Origin: Morella rubra
Lineage: Eukaryota > Streptophyta > Magnoliopsida > Fagales > Myricaceae
DNA: 64,000 bases
Assembly: GCA_003952965.2 (NCBI GenBank)
Contig: CM025852.1
Coordinates: 17,747,313 to 17,811,312, forward strand
Reading direction: 5' to 3'
Each line of letters opens with the position of its first letter. The first letter of the stretch is position 1. The position numbers were made by a program, and so were the translations under genes. Positions 25,046 through 36,880 of this stretch are shown here, piece after piece. The notes beneath the pieces were generated by a model, which did no database searches, was not told where the DNA came from, and was given only the letters and a program-made list of their open reading frames with translations.

Positions 25046-25605
25046 TGATGTGACAAGAATAAATATTCCGGATCGCTAGGAGTAGAGAAATGAGAATAAA
25101 ATCAGCAATCACAAAAGACACCAAGATTTAAGTGGTTTAGCTTTGAAGCCTATGTCCACTGGTGGAAACTTAGAAAGAAATTCATTATAAGAAAGGTGGA
25201 GCACAAAGAGTGATGACACAATACTCTTGCGCAAAGCCCTAATACACCCAATTTTCTCACACACAAAAGATATGAGAATAACAAAAGAGCCCTCTCATTA
25301 TTCTGCGACTCTTTTCTCTCGTCTCTCTATTGGGTTTTTCTCGTTGTCTTTACTCCGAAACAACTCTTTTCCTTTTTATCGTTGTACTTGACGAACATCG
25401 TATGCATTTACATAAATGCAAAAGATGTGAAGTCTTCGACGAGCTGCAAATTTGCAGCTTGTCTTGTAGCTTGTCGCTCACCTTTGAAAAAGCAACCTTT
25501 CACTTTTTCCAAATGAACAGCATGCATTAAATGAAATGTTGAAATTTCTATTCAACATGGAGGACGGCTTGACTTTTCATAAAGCCAAGTCACACACACG
25601 TGACA
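25046..25605 (-). repeat. 5' LTR of Copia element (copy 2)
   Basis: Counterpart of 12583-13141. Its terminal bases read TGATGTGACA where copy 1 has TGTTGTGACA. Confidence 0.85.
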
Positions 25606-25881
25606 ATTTGAAACTAAAACGACAACATTATTCAGTCTAGTATATGGTTCTTATTACGTTTTTGAATCTTCTTGAAATATTTCTTTCGCAAGGGTTCCTT
25701 GTGTTATCAATTAGTCAAGTTTCATGTTCTAACATAAAATCCAATTTCTAACTTTTTAGACTTCTGGCTCTTATCAAGGTTGATGACATACACCATTTCT
25801 CTTGAGATTCATATATAATCAAATCCTCGATGCATTGGGCTCACGCACCGTCATCTACTAGCATAAGGTCTACGTGCCTAC

Positions 25882-28682
25882 CACTACAAGAATTTTGGTC
25901 TTTAGCGGCAAATTCATCAGCGATAGACCTAATTTCGTAGTTAAAAACCTCTTTTTGCAACAAAAAATTGTTTTGTCGCTAAAATACCTATCTTTTACAA
26001 CAAATATGAAATTTTGTCACTTAAAGATAGTTTTAGCGATTTTATCAGCGACAAACCGAATGTTGTCGCTAAAAAATGTTTTGTGAGACCAAAATATTAT
26101 TTCGTCGCTAAATACTTAAGACACGTACATTTAGCGACCAAAAGTAAGTGTCGGTGCTTTATTGTTCATTGTTTATTGCATCTGAGTCTTTTGTTTCCCC
26201 TTTTATTTCCCAAGTCAAGTGTAATCTCTGTCCTCTCTCTCTCTCTTTATATTTCTCTACACTCTCCTTCTCCCTCAAACCCTAACTGGCTAACTCTCTC
26301 GCTCTGTGACTATGGATTCTGTTGCTCCTAGTTTAGGAGCCACTGAGCTCTAATTGCCCAAAATGGTGTCCTTATTTTCGTTACTCCAGTTGTGTTTGAT
26401 TATTAAAATTTTGGAGAGGTTAAAATTTTAGGGTATTGGATTTGGTGAAAAAGTGAAGAGAGAGATGATTTTTTATATTTATTATAGTGAAAAGTAATGA
26501 TTTGATGGGGAGAGAGAGATTATATTGTAATTTTTTATTGTGTTAAAATTTTAGGAAGTGTAAAATTTTGGGTTTCAAATGCAACCCAACGAATCGTTCA
26601 AGGTTTGGTCTTTCTCTATTGCTTGTTTTAGCTAATTTATTATCCTGTACAATTTTAATGGCTAACATTGGTTTTGTTTTCATTCTTGGTGATCTGGTGG
26701 TTTGTTTGTAAAAGTTAAAGGTTTTGGTTTTTGTTATTCAGTTTTGGATTTTGATTTCTGGGGAAAATTTCGAAAGTGATGGAGTTGGCTAGGAAGACCA
26801 ACTGGAGATTTCTTGAGCAACGAAAGCCCTTCCATTGGCGCCTTTTGATGTTGGCAGAATCTTAGGTGTTTGGCCTCTTATATGATTATTATTCTGAATT
26901 CTCCTACACTTTTGCTATTTTGTGTATAAGCTCTTTTTGGCCAAAGCTCAGATTTTGACACTTTCGATCTGTGCTTTTCGTTATTCATCATATCGGAAGA
27001 AAGTTTGGGTTTTGAAATTATTTTGTACTGGTCCTCTGTATCAAGGTTTTGTTGTGTTTTATGAAATTTTCTTTTAATTTCTTCACTTTTTCCCGCTTAA
27101 CTTGAAATGGAAAATTCTTGGTCCTAATGTCTAGGATTTACAGACACTGAAAGAAAATTGTTGAATTATGCGTCTTTCACTTGATGAGTTTGTGGACCTG
27201 GGTCACTATATTTATCCTGTTGGTTACACGATCATGAGGATCTTGAGCACCGAAAGCCCTTCCATTGGTGCCTTGATGTTTTATTTTTTAGCATTTTTGT
27301 TTTCCGCATGCACTTAAAACATTTATATCATTTAAAATGGGATGTGGTAAAATGTACTCTGTTTTGTTTTATTCTTGAACATATTTGGAAATTGAAGACA
27401 ACATTTTGTTTATTTCTTTCACAGATGGGGATCAGCTCAATAGATTCATCATTACGGGTCTTGGGGGCTGCCCATATGCCAAGGGTGCATCTTCAGTGTT
27501 GATTTTGATATCTGTTTTGGTAGCCGTAGCATACTAATTGCTTATGTTTTGGTTTCTGTTTTTCAGTTTTGAGTTTTGATTTTGCATTTGGAGTTGCTCA
27601 TTTTGCACAGATCAAAGTATTGAGAAGCATTAGTAGAGATAATGCCAAAGTAAGTATTTTACTTCATAGAGAGCTTTCACTCAGCATGCATTAGTATAAC
27701 TAGCACTTGAAAGTAATTTGATGTAAGGTGCTTGAGTTGATGGTTGTATTAGGGATTAAAATTGATGTAGTTGCAGACTTTTGAGGTTGGCAGAATCTTG
27801 TATTTTGCTCAATGAAGATATTAGGTGTTTGATGCTGGCACAATCTAGTATTTGCAAAATTTGAAGTTGGCACAATTGTGTTATCTTTTGTTGATGACGT
27901 GCTATCTAATTTAATATACTGTTCATTTGGTGCAGGATTTTTCAAATAACCAGGAGTAATGGTAGTCTTAGGTCATAGAGTTGAGAGCAACAAGATGTGG
28001 CTTATTTTTTGTACCCCCTAGTATTTTTTACTTAAATTTTTAGCTTCCATGTACCTAGATTTGTTTGGCTTCTGTTGTATTTTAATTTCCTTGTGTTGGT
28101 AATGTGGAGATAGTTCTAGGATTACTGATTTGTATTTGTTTGACAAGGGTATATCCCTTGAATTCCTGTTTGGATATTCCAAGTATATTGATATTTGCTC
28201 CAAAACATTTGTATAGATGGTGCAATTCATTTTGTCAATATTTGTTCATTTTGCAAGTGCAAAATAGTTCATTCCCGAAAACAAGAAAATAATTTTACAA
28301 AAATGAATTTCAGCTACAGTACTGTACTGACAAAATCTATGCTTTTACCAACAAATGCTCCCCGTTGCACGAAGCAACATTTCTTGTAGTGTCAAAAATG
28401 CGATGCATTAAATTGGTTGCTCTCAACTTCCTGCGACAGAAATGGAACAAGGAGAGAGTTAAAAACGATAGAATAGCGTGTACTCTAGCGACTCTAGTAT
28501 CTGTGGTTATTACCGAGTAAAAAGCGACGGAAGAAAAAGACGTTGCTGGAAACAAATAGTGATGACGTAAAAGTGACACAGCTTCGACAGTTTTGTAATT
28601 GTCACCTATGAGTTACAATGGCAGAAATTTGAATTTTAGCTACATCCACGGAGCGCTGTTATACATCAATTTTCTTGTAGTG
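25882..28682. mobile_element. Non-autonomous CACTA element carrying host gene pieces (Pack-CACTA, copy 2)
   Basis: Counterpart of 13418-16219, with the same CACTACAAGAA ends and TAC target duplication. Differences from copy 1 are a few single bases and 1-2 bp indels, for example in the TTTAGCGAC-rich left end near 26070. Confidence 0.85.
27425..27493 (+). pseudogene. Captured exon of hydroxymethylglutaryl-CoA lyase (copy 2)
   Basis: Same fragment as 14962-15030, but here CCAAGGGTGCATCT preserves the K-G-A-S codons after GLGGCPYA, so this copy is closer to the donor gene. The one-base loss after D-S-S is shared by both copies, so it predates the duplication. Confidence 0.7.
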
Positions 28683-29469
28683 TACATCTTCAAAATTTGG
28701 ATAAACATATCTCTGTTTCTCCCTTTTACTAGATTAGATACAATGTCATTATTTGATTCTAAATCTTATTATGTTTATAGAAAACTTGTTAATGGTTTTT
28801 TTCTTTTCTTTTCCTGCCTTTCCTCTATCTCAGGAAAGATTACCTGGCCCTTTGTACTTGTATGCCAATATGTAGTCTATTTGATTCACAATAATTGGCT
28901 GTATCTTATGGTTTATTCATTCATTTTTTTCATTCATGTTGTGTGAGACCCCAACCTTATTTCTTTATTTTATGACTCCTTAAGTTTGTATTGCTCCAAT
29001 TATTATTATTATTACTCTAATTTTGAGAGAGGCATGTATGGGGAGATTAATCTAAGTTATGTCTAGGTGGAATTTTCCCCTAGCGTTTTTATGAGTTTTA
29101 AGCTAGGATGTTATATTAAATGTTTGAGTAATTGAGATTTTGAGGTTAAAAGCTAATTGATTTAATTATCCTAATTTAATTTTAGGCTAATTATTTTAAT
29201 TAATGGGATATGTCTTTGTAATTGTTAAAGTTTGAGTAATTGAGATTAATTAGGCTAATTATTTTAGGCTAATTATTTAATTGGAAGAATTTAATTAGGG
29301 CTTTAACCGTGAAAATGTGTGAGACTTAGGGTTTAAAATGGGAAGGAAGGCATGATTTGGGAAATTTATATGGTAGCTGGAAATAAAAGAAAAAAAAAAG
29401 AAAGAAAAGGGAAAGAGGGGGGAATCACGTGAAAGAGGGAAGAAAAGGGTGGGGGGGAGCCTTGTCTTT

Positions 29470-29491
29470 CCCCCCCCCCCCCCCCCCCCCC
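29470..29491 (+). repeat. Poly(C) tract, 22 bases (copy 2)
   Basis: Counterpart of the run at 16996-17015, two bases longer. Confidence 0.9.
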
Positions 29492-29597
29492 TCAAAGCCA
29501 ACACGCCTAACACCTCTTTTTCCCCCTCTCTTGCCGCATTTCTCACTTCCCCTTGCCCTAAAAAAACCGCACATCTCACTTGCCTAAGACAACCAAC

Positions 29598-29623
29598 CAG
29601 AAGAAGAAGAAGAAGAAGAAGAA
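29598..29623 (+). repeat. (GAA)n microsatellite (copy 2)
   Basis: About eight GAA units, much shorter than at 17120-17184. Confidence 0.85.
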
Positions 29624-30464
29624 GAGAGAAAGAGGAGAAACATAAAGGTAAAATCCGGCCCTATCTGCTGGCCGAAAATCACTACCCCATCTCTCCCATT
29701 TTCTTCCTGCTTTCTTTTAATGGTTGGTTGTGGTTTTGTTGGTAGTTGTCTAGGTTGTTTTCTCCTTGTGTTCTTGGGTGTTTTGTAGATCTTGTAGTAT
29801 TTAAGGGTAGTATAGATCTTACATGAAAACATGGGGGAATATGGCCAGATCTGGAAATCATACTCAAGAGAAACCATTTGTGAACCCTAAGTGTTTGATA
29901 AAAAGCTTAAAGAGGGCTGAACTCGGTTGGTGTGTGTATGGCCGAATTTTTGGCTTGATGTGTTAGATTTATGCATGTTAGTCTTGTTGAGAACCACCAA
30001 GCCCTAAGTGTATGGTCAGATCTGAAAATATGCAAGAGGACCAATAATGCACCTTAGGTGTTTGATAAAAAGTCCAAGAAATGGGTAAATGCAATAGCTT
30101 TAGATGGAATCATGGTTTTGTTGTAAACTTTGAATCGGAGTTGTATAAGAGGGAAGAATGTGAGAGAATGGTTGCTGTTATGGGATGTTAAATTAGCCTT
30201 GGATGATTGGTTGTGACATGAAGAGATTAGGGTTTTGGTTGTTGGAGGTTTGGAAGGTTGAGAAGATCATTGTTGTTGCTGGAATTTAACCTCTGCAGAT
30301 TTCAAGCTCGACTTTGGAGTGTGTTCTGATGCAATTGTGCTTATCCTTGATCTTAAGAGGATCCTAGATCGTAGCCTAGGAAATAGGAAGATTTTAAAGC
30401 CATACCTTGGATTGATTCGTAACTATCGAGGAGAATATTCGTGTTTAGGCCATCAGCACAAAAA

Positions 30465-33400
30465 AACACACCACCAAAAAACCACAACCAAACCACACCC
30501 CACAAACACACCCACCACCCAACACACACCAAACACAAAAAACCACACCCACCCACACAACCCACCACCCGGAAACGATCAAAAACCGCCTAGCCCCAGC
30601 AAAGCCCTTGCACGTCCCAGAGAAAACCTGCTATACCAGCCCATCTCTTCAGGCAAAAATGCCTTTTTGAACAAGCAGACGATCTCCACTACAGTTAAGT
30701 ACCAAATTTTAATATAGCAGGTTGGTATATTCCTACACAAACAGTACATTATAATAAGTCTTCAACGTGAACAACCCAACAACACAAGCATAAAAAGAAA
30801 GGAAAAAACAAATAATTTAAGAACTTAAAATATATTAAGTAACAACAACCAACGCAAACCAATAAGTAACTGAGTAAACCAAAACAGCTAACCGATTAGA
30901 TTACTCCCGGGTAAAAATGAATCTCGAAGATACTCATCAAAAAAAGAAACTACCTCTTTAGCAAAACACAAACCACAAAAAACAGGAAACCCCAAAAACA
31001 CCAAAACCAAAAACCAGGGAAAAAACCCGCGCCCATGAGATATCCACCCCAAAGGCCCCAGACAGCTTTGTTGATAGAAGAAAATTCTATACGCCCACTA
31101 AAATAACGGAAAGTGCATTGATCCAAACTGCTATACCAAAAAAAAGTGACACAATGCATGTTGAACTATGAAATATAATAATTCCCACCAAATAAATTTG
31201 GACCTAAATCCGCAATAAAGACAACTGACAATAATCTTCACAGAAATACACTATTCATAGCTAAATATTGGAAAACCGCAACCAATGATTATTGCCAAGA
31301 TTAAAAAATGAATTTCTTAAAGCCCTCTGGAGACTCCAAGGCTGCCCGCTTTGACGTACCACAGAACACAAGAGCCTAGCTATGTATATTTCGCGCCCAA
31401 CAAAGCTGCAAAGGTATTTCGTCCCAGTAAATGCAACCATTGACCAACCGGCCTTCAAATTACTCTTAAAATTCTTTTGACCTACTATGTTAATAATAGA
31501 ATCATTGTGTTAACACAACCCCAGCGCAAATCAGTACATCACAATCTCAGACTCAATCTATTATCGAGATCTTCCGGCATTCCCTATAACAACAAAGACC
31601 AATGCATCTTTATAGACGCTCAACCATTAATAACGTCAAACAATTCATGACAAGAAAAACAACAAAACAGGTAGAAATGACCAAAGACATTGTAAAATGA
31701 ATAAAGAGAATTACGCTTGCGTCAATTGAGTGACATACTCTATACATTTAGTAAGGCCTAACCAAACTCGAAACTAAACTTTAGTATAGAATCTAAAATC
31801 TGTAAAAGCCCAAAGGCTAGACTTCGCCCATCTCTCAGACAATACAACATGGGCACCACGGAAGACAAACCCGCGTAAGTGGATTTAGTAAGATTAGAAC
31901 CCCCACTTACAGTTTTTCACACGAAAAACTGGAATGATACCACAAGCATTGAAAAAGCAATATTAATGAATACACCAGAGACACCATCAGCCATGGCCAT
32001 GACCACCAACGATGGCATTTTAGGGCACCTCATAGATTTACTTGAAATGCCACTAAACAAGAAAGATTCTGTGCCCAAAATGAAAAGCATGAGGAACAAA
32101 GTATTTATGATTCTCATTATTCAAGCTGGCACTATTCAAGCATGACATGGACCCAATGAGCATTTTGCATAAGTTTTCTTTGATTTAGCAAAACTCGGAA
32201 AACCTACCAATATCAGTATTTATCACCAGTCAGTATAGGACTAAACAAAGACGCGTTCAAATAAAAAACCAAAAAACAAAAAAACAAACCCACTAACAAC
32301 CCAAAAAAAAAAAAAAAAAACCGGTAACCGATACAATAAGAATAATAGAAACAAATAACACCTACACGAAAAAGGAGAAGAAACCCAAAAACCACGAATG
32401 CGAGACGAATGAGAATAGAATACTGCCTTATAGAGGGGCACCCAACTACCGAAAAGGAAAAACGAATGAAAGAGGCCAATAGGTATAGTACATCCCAGAC
32501 AACAAACCCCCCAGGTATAGTGCCAAGCTCCCCCACAACCGAAGGATACCTCCACAAGAAGGAAAAATGATAGAAACCTCCACAACAAAGGTTGGTTCCT
32601 AGACCATCAGGCTCTGGGGCCACAACAAGAGTTACGCTCACCAAAATGATGTGTTCCCCACAGAGAAATCCCAGAAGAACTACAGTTCCGCAAGCGGAAC
32701 AGCCACACCCATAGAAACTTCAAGGAGCGTAAAAATGAGATGCGTAAGAATAAACGCGACCAAATCAAGAAAGATATTTTACCATCCTCAAGCAAGAAAG
32801 TTTTTTTTTAGAATCAAAGTTCCACGTTGTCTCACCATTGCACTAATGCAAGCCACATCTCAAATAGATAAAGGCATCCTATATTATTGCCAAGAAGGAC
32901 AACCTGCATTAAATAAATATATTGCATATAAACCCTTACTTAGTCTTTCGACTCACAGTTTTAAATTGTACCATTCCAGACAACATTTCAGGTGGGAAAA
33001 TCTAGAAGAGGGACCGACGAGATGCCCTCTTCCCTTTTTGTTTGTTTTCATTAAAGGCACTACAGATATCCCATTATTTAGGAAAAGTCGCCATGAGCCT
33101 CCGTCCCACGCCGGTGTCGAGATCCCGGTCATCGAGTTATTCGGCCCTTAGTACCCAAGTATTTAAGGTTTCTTAACCCCGATTGGTATTTGAGGCGACC
33201 GTCCTCGCTACATTTTACTTTAAAAGTTCAATATGCTCAAGATGGCCAGAATTAGACATCGCGCACCCAAAGTTCCCGCTCAAAAATACCACGCACACCC
33301 ACACCCACCCACCCCATAACCACAATCCGCGCCAGTTATACTTAGACTAGCTATACTCCTACTCCAATTATACACTCAAAAAACACAAAAAAAATCACGC

Positions 33401-35286
33401 TGCCCTAAGAACTTTAGTCACGTTCGCTAGGACGTGTTCCTTGTCCTCCGCACAGAAAACTATCCGCTCTCGCGCCGACTAGTCCTATAAGCCTCGATGA
33501 CCGCTACGGGTCTTTCGGCCCCCCCCCCACCCGACCGTGACATGTTGTGATTATATAAACATTTGCATTATACTTGAAGGACAAAAAATTCTCTAATTTG
33601 ATGTTCGAATTCGGATAACCTAATACCCGCGAGAGAAGAAGAACCAACCAATCATGTGAACAGTCCCCCCAATTCTTAGGATATCTCAAATTACATAGTC
33701 AAATGATTCTAATGAACTCACAACCCATTGATGTGTCTAACTTCTCTCGCCTTTAAACTAAACCCTAGGACCCACTCTCAATAAAACTCATCCGCACAGT
33801 CAATATGAAAGGCAAGGATCTTCCTGTCGCCACCCCACCTAATACCTCGTCTTGGACGGCTATTTTTCAAAATATACTTTCCACTTTCCGAGCCTTTTAA
33901 CCTAAATTTTTGCCCAAACTTACAATCTCATTACCTAAGAAAGAAAAAAAAAAAAGGGATTCACCCAAAAGCCAAAATACGTTATATTGTGAAGACAGCC
34001 AAAAATAAACCCGCTTGTGTATCGTTGGTGTGTACTTCCCTGAAAGGTTATCCAAATCTGGCGGGAATGCCACACGTCAAAGATAAAATAATTATGAGGC
34101 CCAACACCCACATTATGGCCGACATGCTTAACTACTATTTTAATATTGATTTTCTCCAAAAAAACGCATTGCTCTCTCAGACGGGCCGACAAAAGTTTCC
34201 CTTTCGAGCTTCCCTCTTTCGGAAAAATACTAGATCTAAAAAAACATTCAACTGAGCAGATTCTCGCTATCCAATCAAAAAAATTAAAAAATTAAAAAAA
34301 ATTGGAGAAGGAAAGACAACAAACTCCACAGAAAACTATCATTCACCAATAGAAAACCCTGCGATGATTACCAGCGGAACCCGAAAATCCCAAAAGGGCT
34401 ACTCACTCGGCAGCTCTCGGACAAAGCCCACCGCACCATGTATTAAAATTCCACTACCAGCAATCCACACCAACACACAAACTCGGCCCAAAAATAAAGA
34501 CCAAAAAAAACCACACCAAGAAGTAGATTTCCAACACAACAACCACTAACACACAATCATCTATAACCACACCCCCACAAAACAAAAACAAACAAGAATT
34601 CGATCCACCGACCACGAGTCATTGGGAAAAAAAAAGAATTCATGTGACAACAGCGAGGTTATATAGTAAGCGAATGTTATACATAAAAAACCAAAAAAAA
34701 GGGCAACCCAGGTACCAACAGACAATTTTAAAATCGGCAAATTCCCGAAGCGGCAACTATACAATTTCTCATACACTCCTCCTTTAAAATGACACAAGAG
34801 ACAAAACATCGGCAAGCTGGACTCCAAGCCTCACCAAGCACAAATCCTTCCCCTTCTAATTAAATTTCACATCGGCATCTCTCGTCTTCATAGCAACAAT
34901 CAACTTCAGACCTCTATTTCTCCCCAAAGTTACCCCACTTCTTTCCACAATAATCAACGAAAAGGCTTGCAGTGAGGACGTCCAATTATGGAATCCTCAA
35001 GAACAAACACTGAATCAACCATCCACATATGGAAAAAAGGAAAAAGACCGCGCGAGAGGAACAATTGAGGCCTGTGGACCCCCTAGTAAATCATAAAAAA
35101 CCAAAAAATGTACTCCAAGTTCCACAAACTAAGCCCTTACACCGGACGTCCATTCCTCCACAATCCGATCAACCATCAGGAAAAAACTTGAACAAAGAAA
35201 AGGGGCGCTCCTTAGCTTATAGGATAATTTTGTATAAGAATTCGGTCGAATGAATAAGGGAGGGCTGAGAAAAGATAAGAAACTAA
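30465..35286. other. Abnormal A/C-rich, G-poor block, probably uncorrected consensus
   Basis: From 30465 the sequence changes sharply to A/C-only words (AAAAAACCACAACC type) and stays G-poor, with words such as CCAAAAAACC recurring. It lacks recognisable coding, repeat structure or normal plant intergenic composition, and ends where an exon-like stretch resumes near 35287. No gene is called inside it; open frames here, including hydrophobic ones at 32213-32644, are composition effects. It may hide the rest of an LTR retrotransposon on the left and the body of a gene on the right. Confidence 0.6.
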
Positions 35287-35319
35287 GGGTACTCGATCTG
35301 GTGCAGGCTGATCTTGCAG

Positions 35320-35460
35320 GTGGCTGAGTTTAACAAGCTTCCGGTGATCAACCTTCGAAGATTATTTGCCAACAAAGGTTCTACGTTCATGGACCTGCAA
35401 AAGCAGATTGTAGAGAGAGCTCCTCCGAAAAGGAAGCTTACCATTGATACCATTTTTTGA
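35320..35460 (+). CDS. Terminal exon of an unidentified plant gene (partial)
   Basis: After a plausible splice acceptor (CTGATCTTGCAG) 46 codons run open to a TGA stop. The peptide starts VAEFNKLPVINLRRLFANKG and ends with a basic APPKRKLTIDTIF tail. Base composition is normal and balanced, unlike the block just upstream, and the codons read like a real protein. The frame is also open from 35287. I do not recognise the family. Upstream exons would lie in the abnormal block and cannot be read. It is convergent with the F-box/kelch gene fragment on the other strand. Confidence 0.45.
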   Translation: MAEFNKLPVINLRRLFANKGSTFMDLQKQIVERAPPKRKLTIDTIF

Positions 35461-35771
35461 TTTACTTCCACCCTCACACTCCCCACTCCCTTTCCCAAAT
35501 TTCTCCTGTAATTAAAGCAGCTGATCGGCAGTATCCAATTTTTTCACGTCTCTCCGTCTTCCCTTAATGTTTCCATCTTTTTGTGAAAGGAAAAAATTAG
35601 GAGGAGTTGTGTTGCGTGTTTGCTAAGAAAGATGTGCAGGGAAAAAAGAAAAAAAAATGTCGGCTTGTATGAGCCAAGCCAAGTTTTGAGCTTTTTTCTT
35701 CCTTCCCACTCATTAATGAGGTGTCCATTTCGTGAACGTAGAATCTGAAATTTAAAATCTCAGTACTCTCT

Positions 35772-36472
35772 TTACACACTTCGCACTCTTACACTTTGCA
35801 CCGAATCCAATCCCGCAGTCATTTGCTGGGCTCCTCTGAGTCTCTCGGACTCCATGATCTCCTCCCACGAATCCCTCTTCGCGTCATACTTTCTCAGAGC
35901 GCTCTTCACCTCATCCAACGCATACATCACATCCTCATCCATTGTTGCCACTGGCCCTCTCCATCCGGCAAGCATACATTCTGGCATCTCCTCCCACGCG
36001 TCCTTCTCCACATCGTACATGGCACCTTCTTTTGCAGCACCACCTCTCACATTCACCATAAAAAGCTTCCCTTTCCACACGACCGCATCAATTGCTTCTC
36101 TACTAAGTCTCGAATCTCTAAACCTACTCTTTCTTTCCCAAAGCCATCCCATATTGCGACGCTCTCCTTCGTTTTCTTAGTCTAAGTGCAAGTCCCATTT
36201 CTCCACCGCCCGAGCGCTATGGTTGGAGAACTGGGATCCCATCCCACTTGCCACGTACACTGAGCCACAAACTGCACCTGCTGCGCACCAGCGGCGTGGT
36301 GAAGCGAGTGGGGGCCCAAAGATCCATGTTCTGAATAGCAGGTTGAAGTTAAGAGGGTGAGAGAGTGCAGGGAGTAAATTATAGGTTGTGGCTGCGACCA
36401 GGACAAGTTTTCCTGAGACGGAGACTGACTGAATGGGATGGTTACGGAATAAGAAAGATGGGTGGTGAAGGA
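35772..36472 (-). pseudogene. SKIP25: F-box/kelch-repeat protein (SKIP25-type), 3' part
   Basis: Reading down from 36472 the frame gives LHHPSFLF, VSGKLVLVAATTYN, TWIFGPPLASPRRWCAAGA and VYVASGMGSQFSNHSARAVE, then an in-frame TAA at about 36179-36181. It continues in the same frame with SREAIDAVVWKGKLFMVNV, AGWRGPVATMDEDVMYALDE and LRKYDAKRDSWEEI. These are kelch-like blocks in the order seen in SKIP25-type proteins. Such proteins link target proteins to SCF ubiquitin ligases through an N-terminal F-box. The C terminus is short: after GAQQMTAGLDSV the frame drifts to a stop at 35772, without the usual last blade. The gene is severed at 36472/36473 by a retrotransposon; the 5' part is at 42866-43234. 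Confidence 0.8.
36468..36472. repeat. Target-site duplication AAGGA, left copy
   Basis: AAGGA immediately before the left LTR (TGATAGAC) matches AAGGA at 42866-42870 immediately after the right LTR (ACCTATCA). Confidence 0.85.
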
Positions 36473-36814
36473 TGATAGACTCCGTCGTGTTCGGAAGCCT
36501 AATTCCCGTTATTATAGAAGTTAGTTTAAGAAGAGCTAGTCTTCAGCTTTGAATAAGGTTGTCATTGGCAAGTGACGTTGGTTGTGCTTTCTTTTCGTTG
36601 GCTTTGTTCCTAGGATAGCGGCTGCAGTTTCATTATGCTAGTTCCTAGAATAGTTTTATAAGTAACAGTAGTTTTTGACCGAAGAAGAAGATTATTTTCC
36701 AAGTGATATTGTATTGTGGCTTGTTCTCGCACCCTAAGCAGAACCACATAATTTAAGTTCTTCCATTTCCATTTCAGTTTCTTATCTTAGTGAGGAATAG
36801 TACGGGACCTATCA
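36473..36814 (+). repeat. 5' LTR of Gypsy element
   Basis: 342 bp, starts TGATAGACTCCG and ends GGGACCTATCA; the terminal TGATAG/CTATCA is an inverted repeat. Its partner is 42444-42865. It contains a TTTCCATTTCAGTTTCTTATC segment conserved in both LTRs (given here as two halves: TTTCCATTTC and AGTTTCTTATC). Confidence 0.85.
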
Positions 36815-36830
36815 TTGGTATCAGAGCCAT
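36815..36830 (+). other. Primer-binding site, tRNA-Met type
   Basis: TTGGTATCAGAGCC directly follows the 5' LTR; this is the standard initiator-tRNA-Met complement of plant Gypsy elements. Confidence 0.9.
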
Positions 36831-36880
36831 AGGTTACTATGACTAACTAAAAAAGAGTATCGAGAATCTTGAAATAGAAA

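Larger units (their letters stand above)
20291..25605 (-). mobile_element. Full-length Copia LTR retrotransposon, Tnt1/Tork-like (copy 2)
   Basis: Counterpart of 7920-13141, with LTRs at 20291-20850 (3') and 25046-25605 (5'). The primer-binding site next to the 5' LTR reads TTGGTATCAAAGC on the minus strand. About 80 extra bases of shuffled local sequence lie just inside the 3' LTR (20898-21005). The polyprotein is decayed but in places more intact than in copy 1. Confidence 0.88.
17298..29747. repeat. 12.45-kb direct duplication, copy 2
   Basis: Second copy of 4833-17297, abutting it without spacer. Coordinates shift by 12371 to 12465 along its length because of small indels. Two patches do not align: about 18340-18530 and about 20898-21005. 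Apart from these, differences are scattered single-base changes and indels, far fewer than between the two LTRs of the Copia element inside it. Confidence 0.9.
28942..30464 (+). mobile_element. Gypsy-type LTR, longer copy, right end lost in low-quality sequence
   Basis: Starts TGTGAGACCCCAACC, matches 16478-17297 up to 29747, and then continues with leader-like sequence (AAGGGTAGTATAGATC, TTCGTAACTATCGAGGAG) to about 30464, where A/C-rich abnormal sequence takes over. No primer-binding site can be seen, so the 3' border is undefined. Lineage (Tekay-like) is inferred from form only. Confidence 0.6.

Noticed and set aside
30465..30700. Plus-strand frame rich in H, T, P residues
   Set aside because: It is made of A/C-only words at the edge of the abnormal block; no domain and no splice or start context.
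32213..32644. Minus-strand frame with many F, L, V residues resembling membrane segments
   Set aside because: The abnormal A/C-rich block reads as T/G-rich codons on the other strand, which gives hydrophobic residues by composition alone.
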